A DNA stretch of 64,000 nt from Megalobrama amblycephala (Eukaryota > Chordata > Actinopteri > Cypriniformes > Xenocyprididae), in the NCBI RefSeq assembly GCF_018812025.1, contig NC_063050.1, positions 6,114,047 through 6,178,046 on the forward strand, given 5' to 3'. A program made the position numbers and the translations under genes. The notes beneath the pieces were generated by a model, which was not told the DNA's origin, made no database searches, and was given only the letters and a program-made list of their open reading frames with translations. Below, one piece after another: positions 10,544 to 22,808 of the stretch (the stretch's first letter is position 1; each line of letters opens with the position of its first letter).

Positions 10544-11158
10544 ACCAAGAATAAACACAAGGACCATAAATACTCAGGAAAAACCAACTAAACAAGATAA
10601 TAAGGGGGTGTGTCAAATAGGAAGCACCTGGAGAACTTAATATGAACTATAAACGCAAAAAACATAACATAAGAGTCCAAACACAGGGAATTTGTGACAA
10701 CTACAGTGGTTATTTTTGACTAAGAATACACAAGAGTTAAAGGGTTTTCAACACATCAGAAGCGGAGCCGGAAGAGGAGCCGCTCACAAATTATAAAAAA
10801 GGCTGCGCGAGAGTGAAACCTGACTGCTGAACACTGAACACTGAGGGGCGGCATTTATTTCAACCTTTTTTTCTCTTTCAAAACCCGAAAATACCATTTT
10901 CAGCTAATGATTTTAATTGACTGAAATTTCAGTGCATTCCTAACTGGATCTATGTTCCATGATTTAAACTATGTGGTGTTTTTAATATGCTTTAAGACAA
11001 ACCATGTGCAAATTCATAAGTCAGCACCATTGCTGAGTATTTTATGTTTGAAACTGCAGTAAACCAAAAACCTGCGGAATCCGTTTGAAATCAGTGGTGT
11101 TTGTGACATCACAGACTACCTTATAACCAATCACAACAACGTGTCGGCAGGCTTTAGC
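10544..11158. other. Continuation of the duplicated NLR upstream flank
   Basis: Bases at about 10715-10980 (GTTAAAGGGTTTTCA, GGAGCCGGAAGAGG, CATTCCTAACTGGATCTATG) match 59260-59375 in the flank of the second NLR. The rest, to 11158, has no counterpart there and no recognisable gene. Confidence 0.5.
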
Positions 11159-11159
11159 A

Positions 11160-12952
11160 TATGTGACCAGTCACGGAAACCAGGGACACAAGTCGGCAGC
11201 ACAACTCTTGAGCAAAATGAGAAAGAAGCATTTTTTTTCAAAATTGGTGATTTTCGTTTTTTTGCAGAATCTGTTAGTTGAGATCATGAAGAAGCCTTTC
11301 CGTGTTTGAGATAGCAGTATTGGTATATTTAAAAGTGTACATTTTGAGGTTGAAATCGGCTTGTTTTTCGGAGATTCTAGCACGCAGTAGGGGCGTGTCA
11401 TTGTCTGTGTGTATTTCCATACTGGGAAGCGTGGCTACTTACTATGCAGCGCTCTGGCCGGCTCTAGCTGATATCAAAATTCAATGAATGTTTTGAAGTA
11501 CTTCTTCGACAAGCCGGATGCTTATGAACAAGCACTCACTGATTCTGAAGACGATCTGAGCGACGATGAAAGCGGCATAATAAGACATTACCTCTCTGGA
11601 GTCGGGTAACGCGCCGGTGCATTTTGCAGGATTTTTTTCACATTGCAGCAAACAGACTTAAAATACTCCGTCATTTTTTGTCATAGAGACATAAGTAATA
11701 TATCAATTGAAACTATAGAATGTCTTCTTTTATTTGTGTACACTCAGAGTAAAAACAAAATGTTGTGCTTTTTGAAGAATAAAGAAAACTAACATGATGC
11801 GTGATCTCTCGTCTCCCTCTGAACGAAGTCCAATCTGATAGTTCTCAGAAAATGAACTGTAACTTAGTGAATACTAATCATAAAAAAATTATACTTATGT
11901 CTGAAAAAACGTTGAAATGTCAAGTTTTAAAACGTGTAAGTCAAATCGAAAACAAACCTTCTGTGTTTATGTAATCTGTATGAAAAGAGAGCCATGTCAG
12001 AAATCCGTGATTCAGCTCATTATCCACTAATGCGGCCACGCCCACGGAGCCAGCGCTATTCAGACGCAAATTCTGAGTCAATGCATGCATTCATCGTCTC
12101 AATCGTGTATTTATTGTCTTGAAAAGTGTTTTGAATAGCCATAGTTAGCGATCTCTGGCCTCTGTTAGTCCAGTTATTTCCTGGATTGCCTATTCTTCTT
12201 TAACAGGCTTCTCAGGTGAGAACATTTCATTTCATGATTATAGTGACCAAAATGATCACGGTTATCACAGAATCCTGTTCAAAAAGTCAATTCACCAAGT
12301 TTTATGTGGAAAACCAGCAAATAAAAAATAAAATTAGCATCAATATGTACTTTTTCTTTACATAAACATTAAAATAATAACATTAAAAATGATGGGCAGA
12401 TTTTAAAGGAGTGCATTGTAGATAACATGTTGCAAGACACTCCTTTAAAATCTGCCCATCATTTTTAATGTTATTATTTTAATGTTTATGTAAAGAAAAA
12501 GTACATATTGATGCTAATTTTATTTTTGTTTACAAGTTCAAATAGAGTTTTGACAAAAAAGTCACATATTTCAGCCTCTAAATCATTTTTATAAAAGTCA
12601 AAAAAGATAAATTACTGACATTTACAATGCACATTAACCTTTATTATTAATAGTATGTGGTCCATGCAGCTTTACAGGGGGTATGGCTTATCTAAATGAG
12701 ATGTAAATGAGCCCTATTGTCACTCCCAGCAGGTGAGAACAGGCGAGAACTGCAACTTTAGAGGCGTTTTTCTCCCTATAGAGCTTTCTTGAGTAGGCAC
12801 CTTCAAATGGCCACAACTTCTCCAAATATTATCAGATTTCCATGTGTCACACATCGTTGGAAAGCTTGGAGACTGCACTTTCAGAATCTGTGAATAACTC
12901 AAAATGCCCCAAAACCGACTTGTGTCCCTACTTTCCGTGACTGGTCACATAT
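11160..12952. mobile_element. DNA-transposon-like element with TIRs
   Basis: The ends are inverted repeats: TATGTGACCAGTCACGGAAA at the left and its complement at the right (12933-12952), with further inverted similarity in ACACAAGTCGG. A TA duplication is possible. Internal bases at about 11600-12210 match 47700-48300 on the opposite strand. A short acidic frame near 11487-11580 (FFDKPDAYEQALTDSEDD) resembles the N-terminus of piggyBac-type transposases, but nothing longer is open. Non-autonomous; the superfamily is unsure. Confidence 0.5.
12325..12526. repeat. Perfect inverted repeat, 88-bp arms
   Basis: Bases 12325-12412 are exactly complementary to 12439-12526, with a 26-base spacer. Transcription would give a long perfect hairpin. 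It lies inside the TIR element at 11160-12952, and no coding potential is seen. Confidence 0.9.
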
Positions 12953-13790
12953 CATTAACTATGACTGCTCTGAAGCAGGAAAGTCTCGAGAGAAGCCAGG
13001 TTATCCCGGTAAATTTTCTCTTGATATGAAAGGTTTTGTAGATTTGGCAATAGAGCGAGTCTATTGCGATGTTATGATGAACTATATGTCTTTCAAAGAG
13101 TTGTTCAAAGCGTTTGTAAGGATACTGATTGTTAGAAGGCATCTGTCTGACTCTGAGATGAAGAACAGGAACGGTGTGTGTAACATTAGCAACACATTAT
13201 TAGCTGTTTGATGACGTAGTCAAGCAAAAGGCTAATCATATTAATTCATATTAATTAATGACAGAACCGTCGCAAGGGCTGTGCCAAGTGTGCATAGGGG
13301 CTCGTGCCAAGGTAAAATGACAGCTGACTTGAAGTAAAGCCAATAAAGTTCATGTTTTTGTCTTTCGAAATATTTTAATACTATAAAACATAGCTAAAAC
13401 AATATTGCTCTGAGCGTGTGACCGTGACTCGTGTGCATATTCAGTCAGTGTGTCCTCGCACGTCAAGTTCTGAGAGAACTATTCAGTGAATTTCAGTCCA
13501 TTATAAAGTCTGATTTTGGCCACCTCTGCAATGGATCAAACCACACATATTAACCCTACCTGATCAGTTCAAGTAAATATACTGGAAATCCGCGCTCATT
13601 CAAGGATGTGCATTTATTTCATGTACGGAGAAGGCACAAACAACAAACTGCTCATCAGTCGTCACTACAGCAACAGTAGCCTACTCTCCGAGTGGAGGCA
13701 GGGCTAATTTGCATATTCATTGATCCATGTATATTAAATGAGGCTACGGTGTAGAGTAACATTCGAACTATTTTAAGGTATGAAGACATT
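12953..13790. other. Unassigned flank sequence
   Basis: AT-rich sequence without a convincing gene; open frames here are short and show no family resemblance. It has no clear match in the second NLR flank, so it is probably further inserted repeat material. Confidence 0.35.
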
Positions 13791-13812
13791 TTTTTCACTT
13801 GAATTTTTTTAA

Positions 13813-14197
13813 GAATATGTCTATGAAATGAGGCAGAGGTGGCGTTAGAATCCATACGTAGTTGTTTAATAAAATCCACAGCAAACAAGTCCAGATCGAC
13901 AGGCAGATAGCATAAACGTGAGGCAGGCAGAGGTAGATACACAATAAGGCAGTCCAATCCAAACAACAGATCAAAGGGGAAATCCAAGAGGCAGAAACAG
14001 AACTAAACAGGCAATGGTCATACATAGCAAGACAATGATAAATAAACGCTCAGTAAGGCAAGTAAACTGGCAATACTTCGCAACGGCCTGATAGCCTAGC
14101 CATGGTTAAATGTCCCACAAACAGGAAGTGACTCATGAAGCAGACGGCACACAGTCAATACTCGGGAGAGGGCTCCCTCTGCTGGCGTGACGTTACA
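13813..14197 (-). mobile_element. Probable solo LTR
   Basis: Read on the minus strand, it starts TGTAACGTCACGCCAGCAGAGG and runs through a pyrimidine-rich body to a TATTAAAC stretch and GCCACCTCTGCC near the end. This is the style of fish LTRs. The distal boundary and target duplication are not clean (GTCTA against GTCAT), so the left coordinate is approximate. Confidence 0.4.
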
Positions 14198-14249
14198 GTC
14201 ATTTTGGTGATCAAAGATGAGTTTTAAGGGAAAAAATAATTTACTACAG

Positions 14250-15860
14250 GGGGACTTTAAAACCTACACCTGGAGAATTAAATTGGTTAAATAACAAATG
14301 ACTGTCATGCTATGAACCTAATTGGACAAATGACTAATGGACAAAGTTTACAGCTGTAAAGATCTTGAATCTGCTCAAAGTACAATGAAAGATGTTTTGT
14401 TGTTCTTGCAACTTCTTTGAGACTCCCATATAATTATATAATGTATGGATAATCTCATGTACTGGTAATGTGGTTTAAGCAGAACATTGTCCTGAATGAA
14501 TTCTCCTTCTTTTTGCAGGTCTAAGCCAGCCACAGTGAAGCCACGATTCAAACACAATTCACTCTTGTATTTCTATTATACATTTTCCACTGCGTGGAAC
14601 GACTCAGCACGGCTTCGGCTTTGGTTTGCTTTTCCACCGCAGTTAGTACCGCTTTCAAGTTGTGTGCGACAGTCGCTGAGGTGGTACTATTTAAGCGAGC
14701 CGTACTGTTCTGTACCATGCAGTGGAAAAGCGCCATAAGTAATAAAAATGTCATGTTAATGTTTTGTGTCAGATGTTTATTTCCAGCTGGGTTGAGTAAA
14801 ACAGCAGGTCTTGTATATAATTTTGATTTCATGTGCATGTACTTCATTCTTTGGAAAACACAACCTGAGCTGTTAGCTATTGTAAAGTTGGTGTGCAGTT
14901 TATAGAAATTAAAATTATATTACATTCTTGAGTTTTTTTTCAGCAATAAGGACAAAACCAGTGTATAATAATAGTAATAATTCAAATAATAATTAAAAAC
15001 TATAATTAATGGACTAATTATTAACAGCAACCAGTGTAACCATTAAACATACAAATTACCAAACCAATCGGTCTTTGTCAGGTGACATCACACTCATGAA
15101 AACCGAAGTGCATTATGGGTGTCGCCGCCATTTTTAGGGTATCCAAACTATCTCTGTACCAGAGCAGAGTTGTTGTTTTTTCTTTCGCTTCCTTTCATTT
15201 GAAAAATGGCACACTTTTGTTGTGTGAAAAGCTGCAATAATACGTCCCACGATAGAAAATGTCAAAACTTTACTACGAGACAAGATTTTGTCTCAAGTTT
15301 CCTACTTGAAAAAAGGCTGTACGGAGAGTAAATAACCATCAAAACCATCACTTTCGTCAAGATATCTCCATTCATGTATGCTAGCTCTCTACATTTCCAC
15401 AAAGGGAAGTTGGAGATTTCTGTTTTCTAAAGTAGCAAACGTTATATCAATGAATTGTTTTGGATTATATGTGCTCTGAAACAATCAATTAGTGACATTT
15501 ATTAGTGGAATTTAAACTGAATTCCTTTACTTAAATATATCTATTTTTATTTTTTTTATTTTTACAATTTTGCTAAGCCTTTTTACATTTTCATTTAATA
15601 TACTTAGTTATGACATATTTTTACTTCATATTCATACTGGATTATAATTTTCTGCCTATGTTCTGTTATGTAGCTACAGACTTCTGACAGCTGCAGCATG
15701 GACTTGATCAGTGCAGGACGTTTGTGTCGGAGATGATGATGATGATGATGTAATATATGGATTAAAAAAAAAAAAAAAAAAAAATTGGTGGTTGGGGGGT
15801 AACTTTGCATTTATTAATTAGCCCACTTTAACTACTCCGATACCACAACAGAAACTACTA
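14250..15860. other. Duplicated NLR flank, continued; simple repeats
   Basis: Bases at about 14255-14590 match 59370-59485 plus 60800-61010. Bases at about 15688-15860 (GACAGCTGCAGCATGGACTTG, a run of GAT triplets, ACTACTCCGATACCACAACAG) match 61345-61420 and 61620-61700. Between them the copies differ. A poly-A run lies at 15764-15783. No gene is evident apart from the short zinc-finger-like frame noted separately. Confidence 0.55.
15206..15331 (+). pseudogene. Short THAP-like zinc-finger N-terminal fragment
   Basis: An ATG opens 41 codons starting MAHFCCVKSCNNTSHDRK, followed by a stop. The CCVxxC spacing near the start with an Asn after the last Cys resembles the first half of THAP (C2CH) DNA-binding domains, which also occur in P-element-like transposases. 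The second Cys-His pair is missing. It may be a first exon or a transposon remnant; no partner exon was found. Confidence 0.25.
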
Positions 15861-15996
15861 GCTTAACTAATACATTATTAAAGGCAAGTGAACACTGTAA
15901 AAAGAACAAATACTGTACAACAAATGACAAGCATAGATAAGTACATCATAAAGTTACAAATAAAGTATTAATTTTAGTGTACAGAAATGTCGTCAT

Positions 15997-16941
15997 TTAA
16001 AGGTGCCATCGAACGTTTCTTTACAAGATGTAATATAAGTCTAAGTTGTCCCCTGAATGTGTCTGTGAAGTTTCAGCTCAAAATACCCCATAGATTTTTT
16101 TTTATTAATTTTTTTAACTGCCTATTTTGGGGCATCATTAAATATGCGCCGATTCAGGCTGCGGCCCCTTTAAATTTTCATGCTCTCCGCTTGCCTTAAA
16201 CAGTGCATAAACAAAGTTCACACAGCTAATATAACCCTCAAATGGATCTTTACAAAGTGTTCGTCATGCAGCATGTCTAATCGCGTAAGTACGGTATTTA
16301 TTTGGATGTTTACATTTTATTCTGAATGAGTTTGATAGTATGGCTAACGGCTAATGCTACACTGTTGGAGAGATTTATAAAGAATGAAGTTGTGTTTATG
16401 AATTATACAGACTGCAAGTGTTTAAAAATGAAAATAGGGACGGCTCTTGTCTCCGTGAATACAGTAAGAAACGATGGTAACTTTAACCACATTTAACAGT
16501 ACATTAGCAACATGCTAACAAAACATTTAGAAAGACAATTTACAAATATCACTAAAATATCATGTTATCATGGATCATGTCAGTTATTATTGCTCCATCT
16601 GCCATTTTTCGCTATTGTTCTTGCTTGCTTACCTAGTCTGATGATTCAGCTGTGCACAGATCCAGACGTTAATACTGGCTGCCCTTGTCTAATGCCTTGA
16701 ACATGAGCTGGCATATGCAAATATTGGGGGTGTACATATTAATGATCCCGACTGTTATGTAACAGTCGGTGTTATGTTGAGATTCGCCTGTTCTTCAGAG
16801 GTCTTTTAAACAAATGAGATTTATATAAGAAGGAGGAAACAATGGAGTTTGAGACTCACTGTATGTCATTTCCATGTACTGAACTCTTGTTATTCAACTA
16901 TGCCAAGGTAAATTCAATTTTCAATTCGATGGCACCTTTAA
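15997..16941. mobile_element. TTAA-flanked MITE
   Basis: Left end TTTAAAGGTGCCATCGAA and right end TTCGATGGCACCTTTAA are inverted repeats with TTAA at both edges (15997-16000 and 16938-16941). TTAA target use is characteristic of piggyBac-like elements. Only small non-specific frames lie inside. Confidence 0.75.
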
Positions 16942-17503
16942 TGTAAAATGACACTGTTCACTGTATAAATTTAATATAGATTAATCTTTGTTAAAGCTGT
17001 GTTTTGTTGAGGTATAGACGCATTTTGTAAGGTGCTCCTCTTCAAGGCCTCGACAAAGTTATTATTTTAACATGTTTTATTTCATTTTAGGCCATCAAAG
17101 TGTGTATACTTTACGCATTTAATGTGAACTTTTGTCTCGACTCAATAATGCTGAAGCCGAGTGCCTCCAACAAAGTTAGGAACACTGACGACCACGTTTC
17201 CGGAGCTAACGCTAAAGCTAGCTCGCCTGACACGTCTGAAAAATTACTGGACACCGCTTATGCTATGTGCAAAGAGATCTTGCAGGGGGTTAACGCCCGC
17301 TTTAATGCTTTTGAACTCAATTTCCAGAAGCTTGTGACGTCGCAGGCCGAGCTACAGGCCCGTGTGGCTAATCAAGAACTGGCTACGAATGACTTTGAGG
17401 CACGGATCCAAGAGTTGGAAACCAGGTACTCAGAGCTGTCTAAACAAAATAGTCAGCTCCGTGCTAAAGTGTTGGATTTAGAAGCTCGGTCAAGAAGACT
17501 TTA

Positions 17504-19510
17504 CTTTATTTGCGCTTGCACCAATTCATCAAAAAAATAATAATAACTTTCAAAATAATTACATACATTAAACATTCAGTGCAAACTGTAGGGAGTAGGA
17601 TGAAGAACAAATTCTTATTTAACCTACCCCACTCTTATTTCATAGAAAAAGTAACAAAAATACAGATGGCAAAAATTACAATAGCCTAATATACACAATC
17701 ATATACACAATCATTTTCTAAACATTTTCATAAAATGTAACCATTTTTTGTTTGCATTTTTTGTTTGCATTTATAACAATTTTTTAAATCTCCTTCCAAG
17801 GAGTTTTACATCTGCAACAGAAATACAGATTTGTTTTAAAGTAGTTCTAACTAAAGGTTGTTTGAAATCATGTTCTCTCCTACTGCTTTCGCTCTTAACA
17901 AAAAGGCTTTGCAGGCCACATAGTAACAGGCTATGTCTTGCTTTATACATTATTAATAACGTTTGCAGAACAACCAAATCTTTCGATTTTAATACTCCTG
18001 ACTTCAGAAACAGTTCAGAGGTGCGTTCTTTTGGAGCAACTCTATGTATAATTCTTATGGCTCTTTTTTGTAGAATAATTAGAGGCATTAAATTTGTGAC
18101 ATATGAGTTACCCCACACTTCCAAACAGTACATAAAATATGGTAAAATTAGTGAACAATACAAAGTTCGCATTGCAGTGTAGTTTAACATATACTTCATT
18201 TTGCTCAAGACAAAAAGGTTTTTACAAACTTTCTTTTTTACATAGGAGATATGTGGCTTCCATTTTAATTTCTCATCTATGAGAAGCCCGAAAAACCTAA
18301 ATTCATAAACTCTTTCAATATTAGTTCCGTTTAAACACAAATTGATTTTTTTCGGTACATTTATTTTTTGTAAACAGCATGAACTTTGTTTTACTTAAAT
18401 TTAATAAAAGTTTATTATTCTTGAACCATTTCTGAAGTAGGACCATTTCTCTTTGAATTGTGGTCAGAAGTATTTTTAAATGTCTTCCAGAACTAAAAAA
18501 ATTTGTGTCATCTGAAAAAGAACAAAACGTAATATTTTTGACACTTCACAAAGATCATTGATGTATAAAATAAAAAGTCTTGGCCCTAATACAGAACCTT
18601 GTGGGACTCCACATAGAATCTTTTTTACATTTTGATACATGTCCTGCATAATGAACATACTGTTCCCTGTTTTCTAAATAACTAGTCAACCATTTTAATA
18701 CTATACCCCTGATTCCATGTGCCTGTAACTTAGATATTAAAATACCATGGTCAATGGTATTAAAGGACTTTTTAATGTCAATAAAGACACCGACAGTAAT
18801 ATTTTTATTTTCCAATTCTGTTGTAATGTCCTCTGTAATTTTCATCAAAGCTAAGGCTGTTGAACGGTTGTTCCGGAAACTATACTGACTATCGGATAAC
18901 AATGAATGTTTCTCAAGGAAAAAATCTAATCTTTTAACAAAAATTTTCTCCAGTATTTTGGAAAATTGAGAAAGCAAAGATATAGGCCTATAGTTAGTGA
19001 GACTATACCTGTCTCCAGACTTAAACAGTGGAATGACCTTAGCCACCTTCATTTTATCAGGAAAGACACCAGTATTAAATGAGAGATTAATTATATATGT
19101 TAATGGTTTGCTAATACAGTCTATGGTTTTCTTGACAATAAACATGTCTAGACTGTCATTATCACACGATTTTTTACTTTTTATCTTAGACACAATACTA
19201 ATTACTTCTGTCTCACTAACTTCTCTAAGATACAAGGACTGTACAACTTTGCTTTCACCTTTCCAATTTATCTCTCCATATTGTGAATGGGTAGATTTGA
19301 CAAGATTTGGCCCAATATTAACAAAAAAGAGTTAAATTCATCTGCCATTTCTTCTGCTCGGATTTCTTTGTTCTGTTCATTTATTAAATACTGCGGGCAA
19401 CTACTAATCACTTTATTCCCCATAACATCCCGCAACACTTTCCACATTCCTTTATTATTATTTTTGTTTTCTTGTAACATGTTGGTATAATAATAATTAT
19501 ATTATAATAT
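17504..19510 (-). mobile_element. Minus-strand LINE (Jockey-superfamily type) inserted in L1 ORF1
   Basis: Reverse transcriptase pieces run from 19480 to 17771 on the minus strand. They show NYRPISLLSQFSKILEK, a degenerate SFRNNRSTALAL box, VFIDIKKSFNTIDH, PQGSVLGPRLFILYINDL and a C-terminal region with WGNSY and LQKRAIRIIHR. The order and motifs suit the CR1/L2/Rex1 group. There are frame breaks, and no endonuclease is seen, so it is 5'-truncated. Both sides are the two halves of an L1-like ORF1, which fixes the insertion point. Confidence 0.75.
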
Positions 19511-20449
19511 TAAGATCGTGGGGATACAAGAGGACGAGGAGGACGGTAAACCCACTGAATTTGTCTCCAGGTTGATTCCCCAACTGCTCGGAGAAGAGTA
19601 TTTTCCTCACCCGGTTAAAGTGGATCGAGCGCATCATTCTCTTCAGCCGAAACCACTCGAATACAAAGGCAAAAATGTCCTTATTTTTCCCAGGTTGGGG
19701 GTTGTTGTTCTTGTTGTCTTGGACCAGTTTGTCATTTTCTTATTTGTTATTTCCTCACTTGTTTGTATCTCCTGCTGTTTTGTTCAGTTTCATGCTGCTG
19801 ACCATTTAATGCTAGCAAAGGTGTATGTCCATTTTAATAACCTTTTTTCTCTTTCCATATGCAGAGGTCTTCTGGTAGAGTACTGATTGGGGGTAGGAAT
19901 GTGACATTAGTCTCTTGGAGTGTTAAGGGGCTAGGACATGCTATAAAGAGAGAAAAAGTATTTAGGAACCTTAAATCATTATCGGCGGATGTGATTTTTC
20001 TACAGGAGACCCATATTAAAGCTACTGAGCAGCGTAGATTGTGTTGCAGTTGGATATCTCAAGTTTATCAATCACCATTCACTTCTCATGCCCGCGGTGT
20101 GGCCATTCTCTTTCGAAAAAATATTTCATTCCAATTCTCTTCAATGATTACTGATCCTTATAGCAGATGCATTATTGTTTCTGGTACCATAAATTCTTTC
20201 CCACTGACTTTCTTAAATATCTACGGTCCAAACACTGATAATCCTAATTTTTACAAAAAGGTCTTTAACTTACTTCCTGATGGTAATAATTCCAATATAA
20301 TAATCAGGGGAGATTTAAATTTGAGTTATCTAGACCCTTATTTAGACAGACTGTCCACTCGTCCACCCCCTGGAATTGCATCAGTGCAAGTTTTAAATAA
20401 TCTGCTTAATTGCAGAAATCTAGTGGATATTTGGTGAATTCAGCACCCC

Positions 20450-21310
20450 GTAGACAGACATTATTCTTACTATTCACATGTCCACAAATATTATTTATCT
20501 CAGTTAATTTCACATGTTATTGATACCAGGTACCACAGCATATTGATCTCCGATCACAGTCCCCTTACCATGTCCATTGACCTATTTCTCCCAAAGCGGT
20601 CTTATTCCTGGCATTTCAATAATCTCTGCTTACTGACAGTAAATTCATAGAATACATTACCATCAAGTTGAAAGAGTTTTTGGAGTTCAACGACAACAGG
20701 GAGGTGTCAGACTCTATACTTTGGGAGACGTTAAAGGTGGTTATGCGTGGGTATATTATTTCTTACGAATCTGCTGCCAAGAAAAACAGAGAAAAAAAGA
20801 CTTTGAGATACAAAGTGTTCTTCCTACCCTTGAACTGGCATATCAGGTGTAATCATCTAACGACTACAATAAGATAAAGAAGCTTAAGTATGAGTACAGT
20901 TGAAGCAGAGGCATTTCAAACGGGGGATAAGCCTGATAAGCTCTTGGCACAACAACTTAAAGGGGCTCAAGCTTCCAGGTCAATTTATTGCATCAAATCT
21001 AAGGATGGCACACTGTTAACTAACCCCAAGGACATGAATGCCGTTTTAAAGATTTTTTATAATGAACTCTATACTTCCAACAGTACAGCCACTCTGATTT
21101 AACACATTTGACTCTTGAAATACCTAAACTTGGTGATGTCTCTAGGGCTGACCTGGACTCTGATTTTACTTTGGAGGAGATTTACTTTTCTCTGCCATTA
21201 AGTCATTTCCAGCTGGGAAGGTGGCAGGGTTGGCCAGCGATATTCTCACCCCGCTTCTCCTCAGAATGATAATTAATTCTAAAAAAGATAGCGTTTTACC
21301 TAATACATTG
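20450..21310 (+). pseudogene. Decayed connector region of L1-like ORF2
   Basis: Short collinear pieces typical of the region between endonuclease and RT remain (SILWETLKVVMRGYIISYESA at 20718-20778, and ASRSIYCIKSKDGTLLTNP near 20968-21025), each in different frames or separated by stops. This connects the endonuclease part to RT and shows the element is old. Confidence 0.6.
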
Positions 21311-21460
21311 TGTTACGTCCCACATAGGTCTAGGGGTAAATGTGGACGCAACAAAAGTAAAATATTTTAAAAAGAGCATTAATCTGAGTCCTGCCACAGC
21401 ACCACAAGCAACAAGTTATCCAAAAAAAGATTTTTATTTCACAGCTCATGGAACAAATAC

Positions 21461-21491
<31 letters not shown>

Positions 21492-22230
21492 TATTGTAAT
21501 AAAATACAAAAGAAAAAAGGAAGCAATAGCTTCAGAAGAGGGCAAGGCCAAAATAATAAACAAAAATACAACCTAACTGAAATAGTTTAAACCTCTAACT
21601 AAACTAACAAAGAAAAGAAAAGAAAAGAAAGTAATTGTACCCCAACTCCCTTCCTGGCCCCAAAACAGGAGAAAACAGGGTTAAACAAAAATGGCGCCCA
21701 CCTCCCTACAGCTTCCAAATAAAACAAATAAGCAAAATACAAATAGGCAAATATTAAAGTAGCTGCTAAGCAGGATGTTAGTAGTAGCAGCTATAAACCA
21801 AGCAAGATAAACAAACAGATAAAGGTGAAAGATATTATGATCTCTTTAACTTTAACACAAATGGTAAAAGTAAGTGTTGGAGGATATCACAATGAACAAA
21901 TAAAAGAAAACACTACAATACCAAAGTAAAATATTAAGCAGCTCAACAACCACCAAATGTAACTGCAGCAACAGGCTAGGCAGGACAAAGACAACACTCT
22001 GGAGAAAGCTTTTGGGGGAACGTTTTCTCCAAGTCTGGTAGCTGGAGCTCTGCTTTTATGCTGGCTCACTCTTAATTGGTAAGCAGGTACAGCTGGGCGC
22101 AATCAGCTACCTGCCAAGCAGATTGAGTAGGAGGAGCCAAGAAAAAAAAGGAAAGAAACAAAGACAAAAAAAACACAACACACGTTAAAGAAAATATACA
22201 TCAATAAAGACTTCATCTCTGGACGTAACA
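21311..22230. mobile_element. Solo LTR inside the L1-like LINE
   Basis: The element starts TGTTACGTCCCAC and ends CTGGACGTAACA, flanked by ATTG on both sides (4-5 bp duplication). There is no internal coding. Its first bases resemble the plus-strand start of the Gmr1-like LTR at 3900 (TGTTACGTCCC, then GGGG/GACGCA), so it probably comes from a related family. It contains a poly-A run at about 21460-21489. Confidence 0.7.
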
Positions 22231-22269
22231 ATTGTACGAAGCATATATATATCTCTCATTTTAAAGAAA

Positions 22270-22800
22270 AATAAAGATGAAACCGACCCGGCCAGCTATA
22301 GACCAATTGTGCTTCAGAACTTTGATAGGAAAGTAATTACTAAAGCTTTGGCTATTTGGCTTAAACATCTACACTCCATCATTCATCCTGACCAGACCGG
22401 GTTTATCCCTGGCAGATTCTCTTTCTTTAATGTGCGTCGCCTCCTCAATACAATATATGTGGACGTATATACAATATATGTTCACTCAAAAATGTAAATG
22501 GAGCAGCAATTCTGTCCTTGGATGCGCAGAAAGCTTTTGACCAGGTTGAGTGGCCTTACATGTTTAGATCACTGCAAAAGTTTGGGTTTGGCGAGACATT
22601 TGTGTCATGGGTCAACATATGTGCCAGACCAAAGTGTTCAGTTTTAACTAATGCAGACAAGGTCGCTTGAGTTTCCTTTACATCGCTCAGTGCAACAGGG
22701 GTGCCCCCTTTCACCTGCCCTTTTGCCATTGCGATATATAATCTCTTGCCCTAAGTATAAGGCATCATACAGGTATCACAGGTCTCAAAGTGGGAGGCAA
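22270..22800 (+). pseudogene. RT fingers/palm fragment of the L1-like LINE
   Basis: Collinear RT motifs with intervening stops: PASYRPIVLQNFD, HPDQTGFIPGRF, then LDAQKAFDQVEWPYMF (catalytic first Asp region) and a degraded SVQQGCP-type box. The next RT motif (YADD) lies on the far side of the MITE ending at 23968. Confidence 0.7.
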
Positions 22801-22808
22801 GAAAGCTC

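Noticed and set aside
13026..13211. 61-codon frame beside the TIR element
   Set aside because: Short, no recognisable domain, AT-rich context.
14548..14905. Open frames of about 100 codons on both strands
   Set aside because: The region is duplicated non-coding NLR flank and the second copy does not keep the frames.
17748..18182. 144-codon plus-strand frame
   Set aside because: Antisense to the minus-strand LINE reverse transcriptase.
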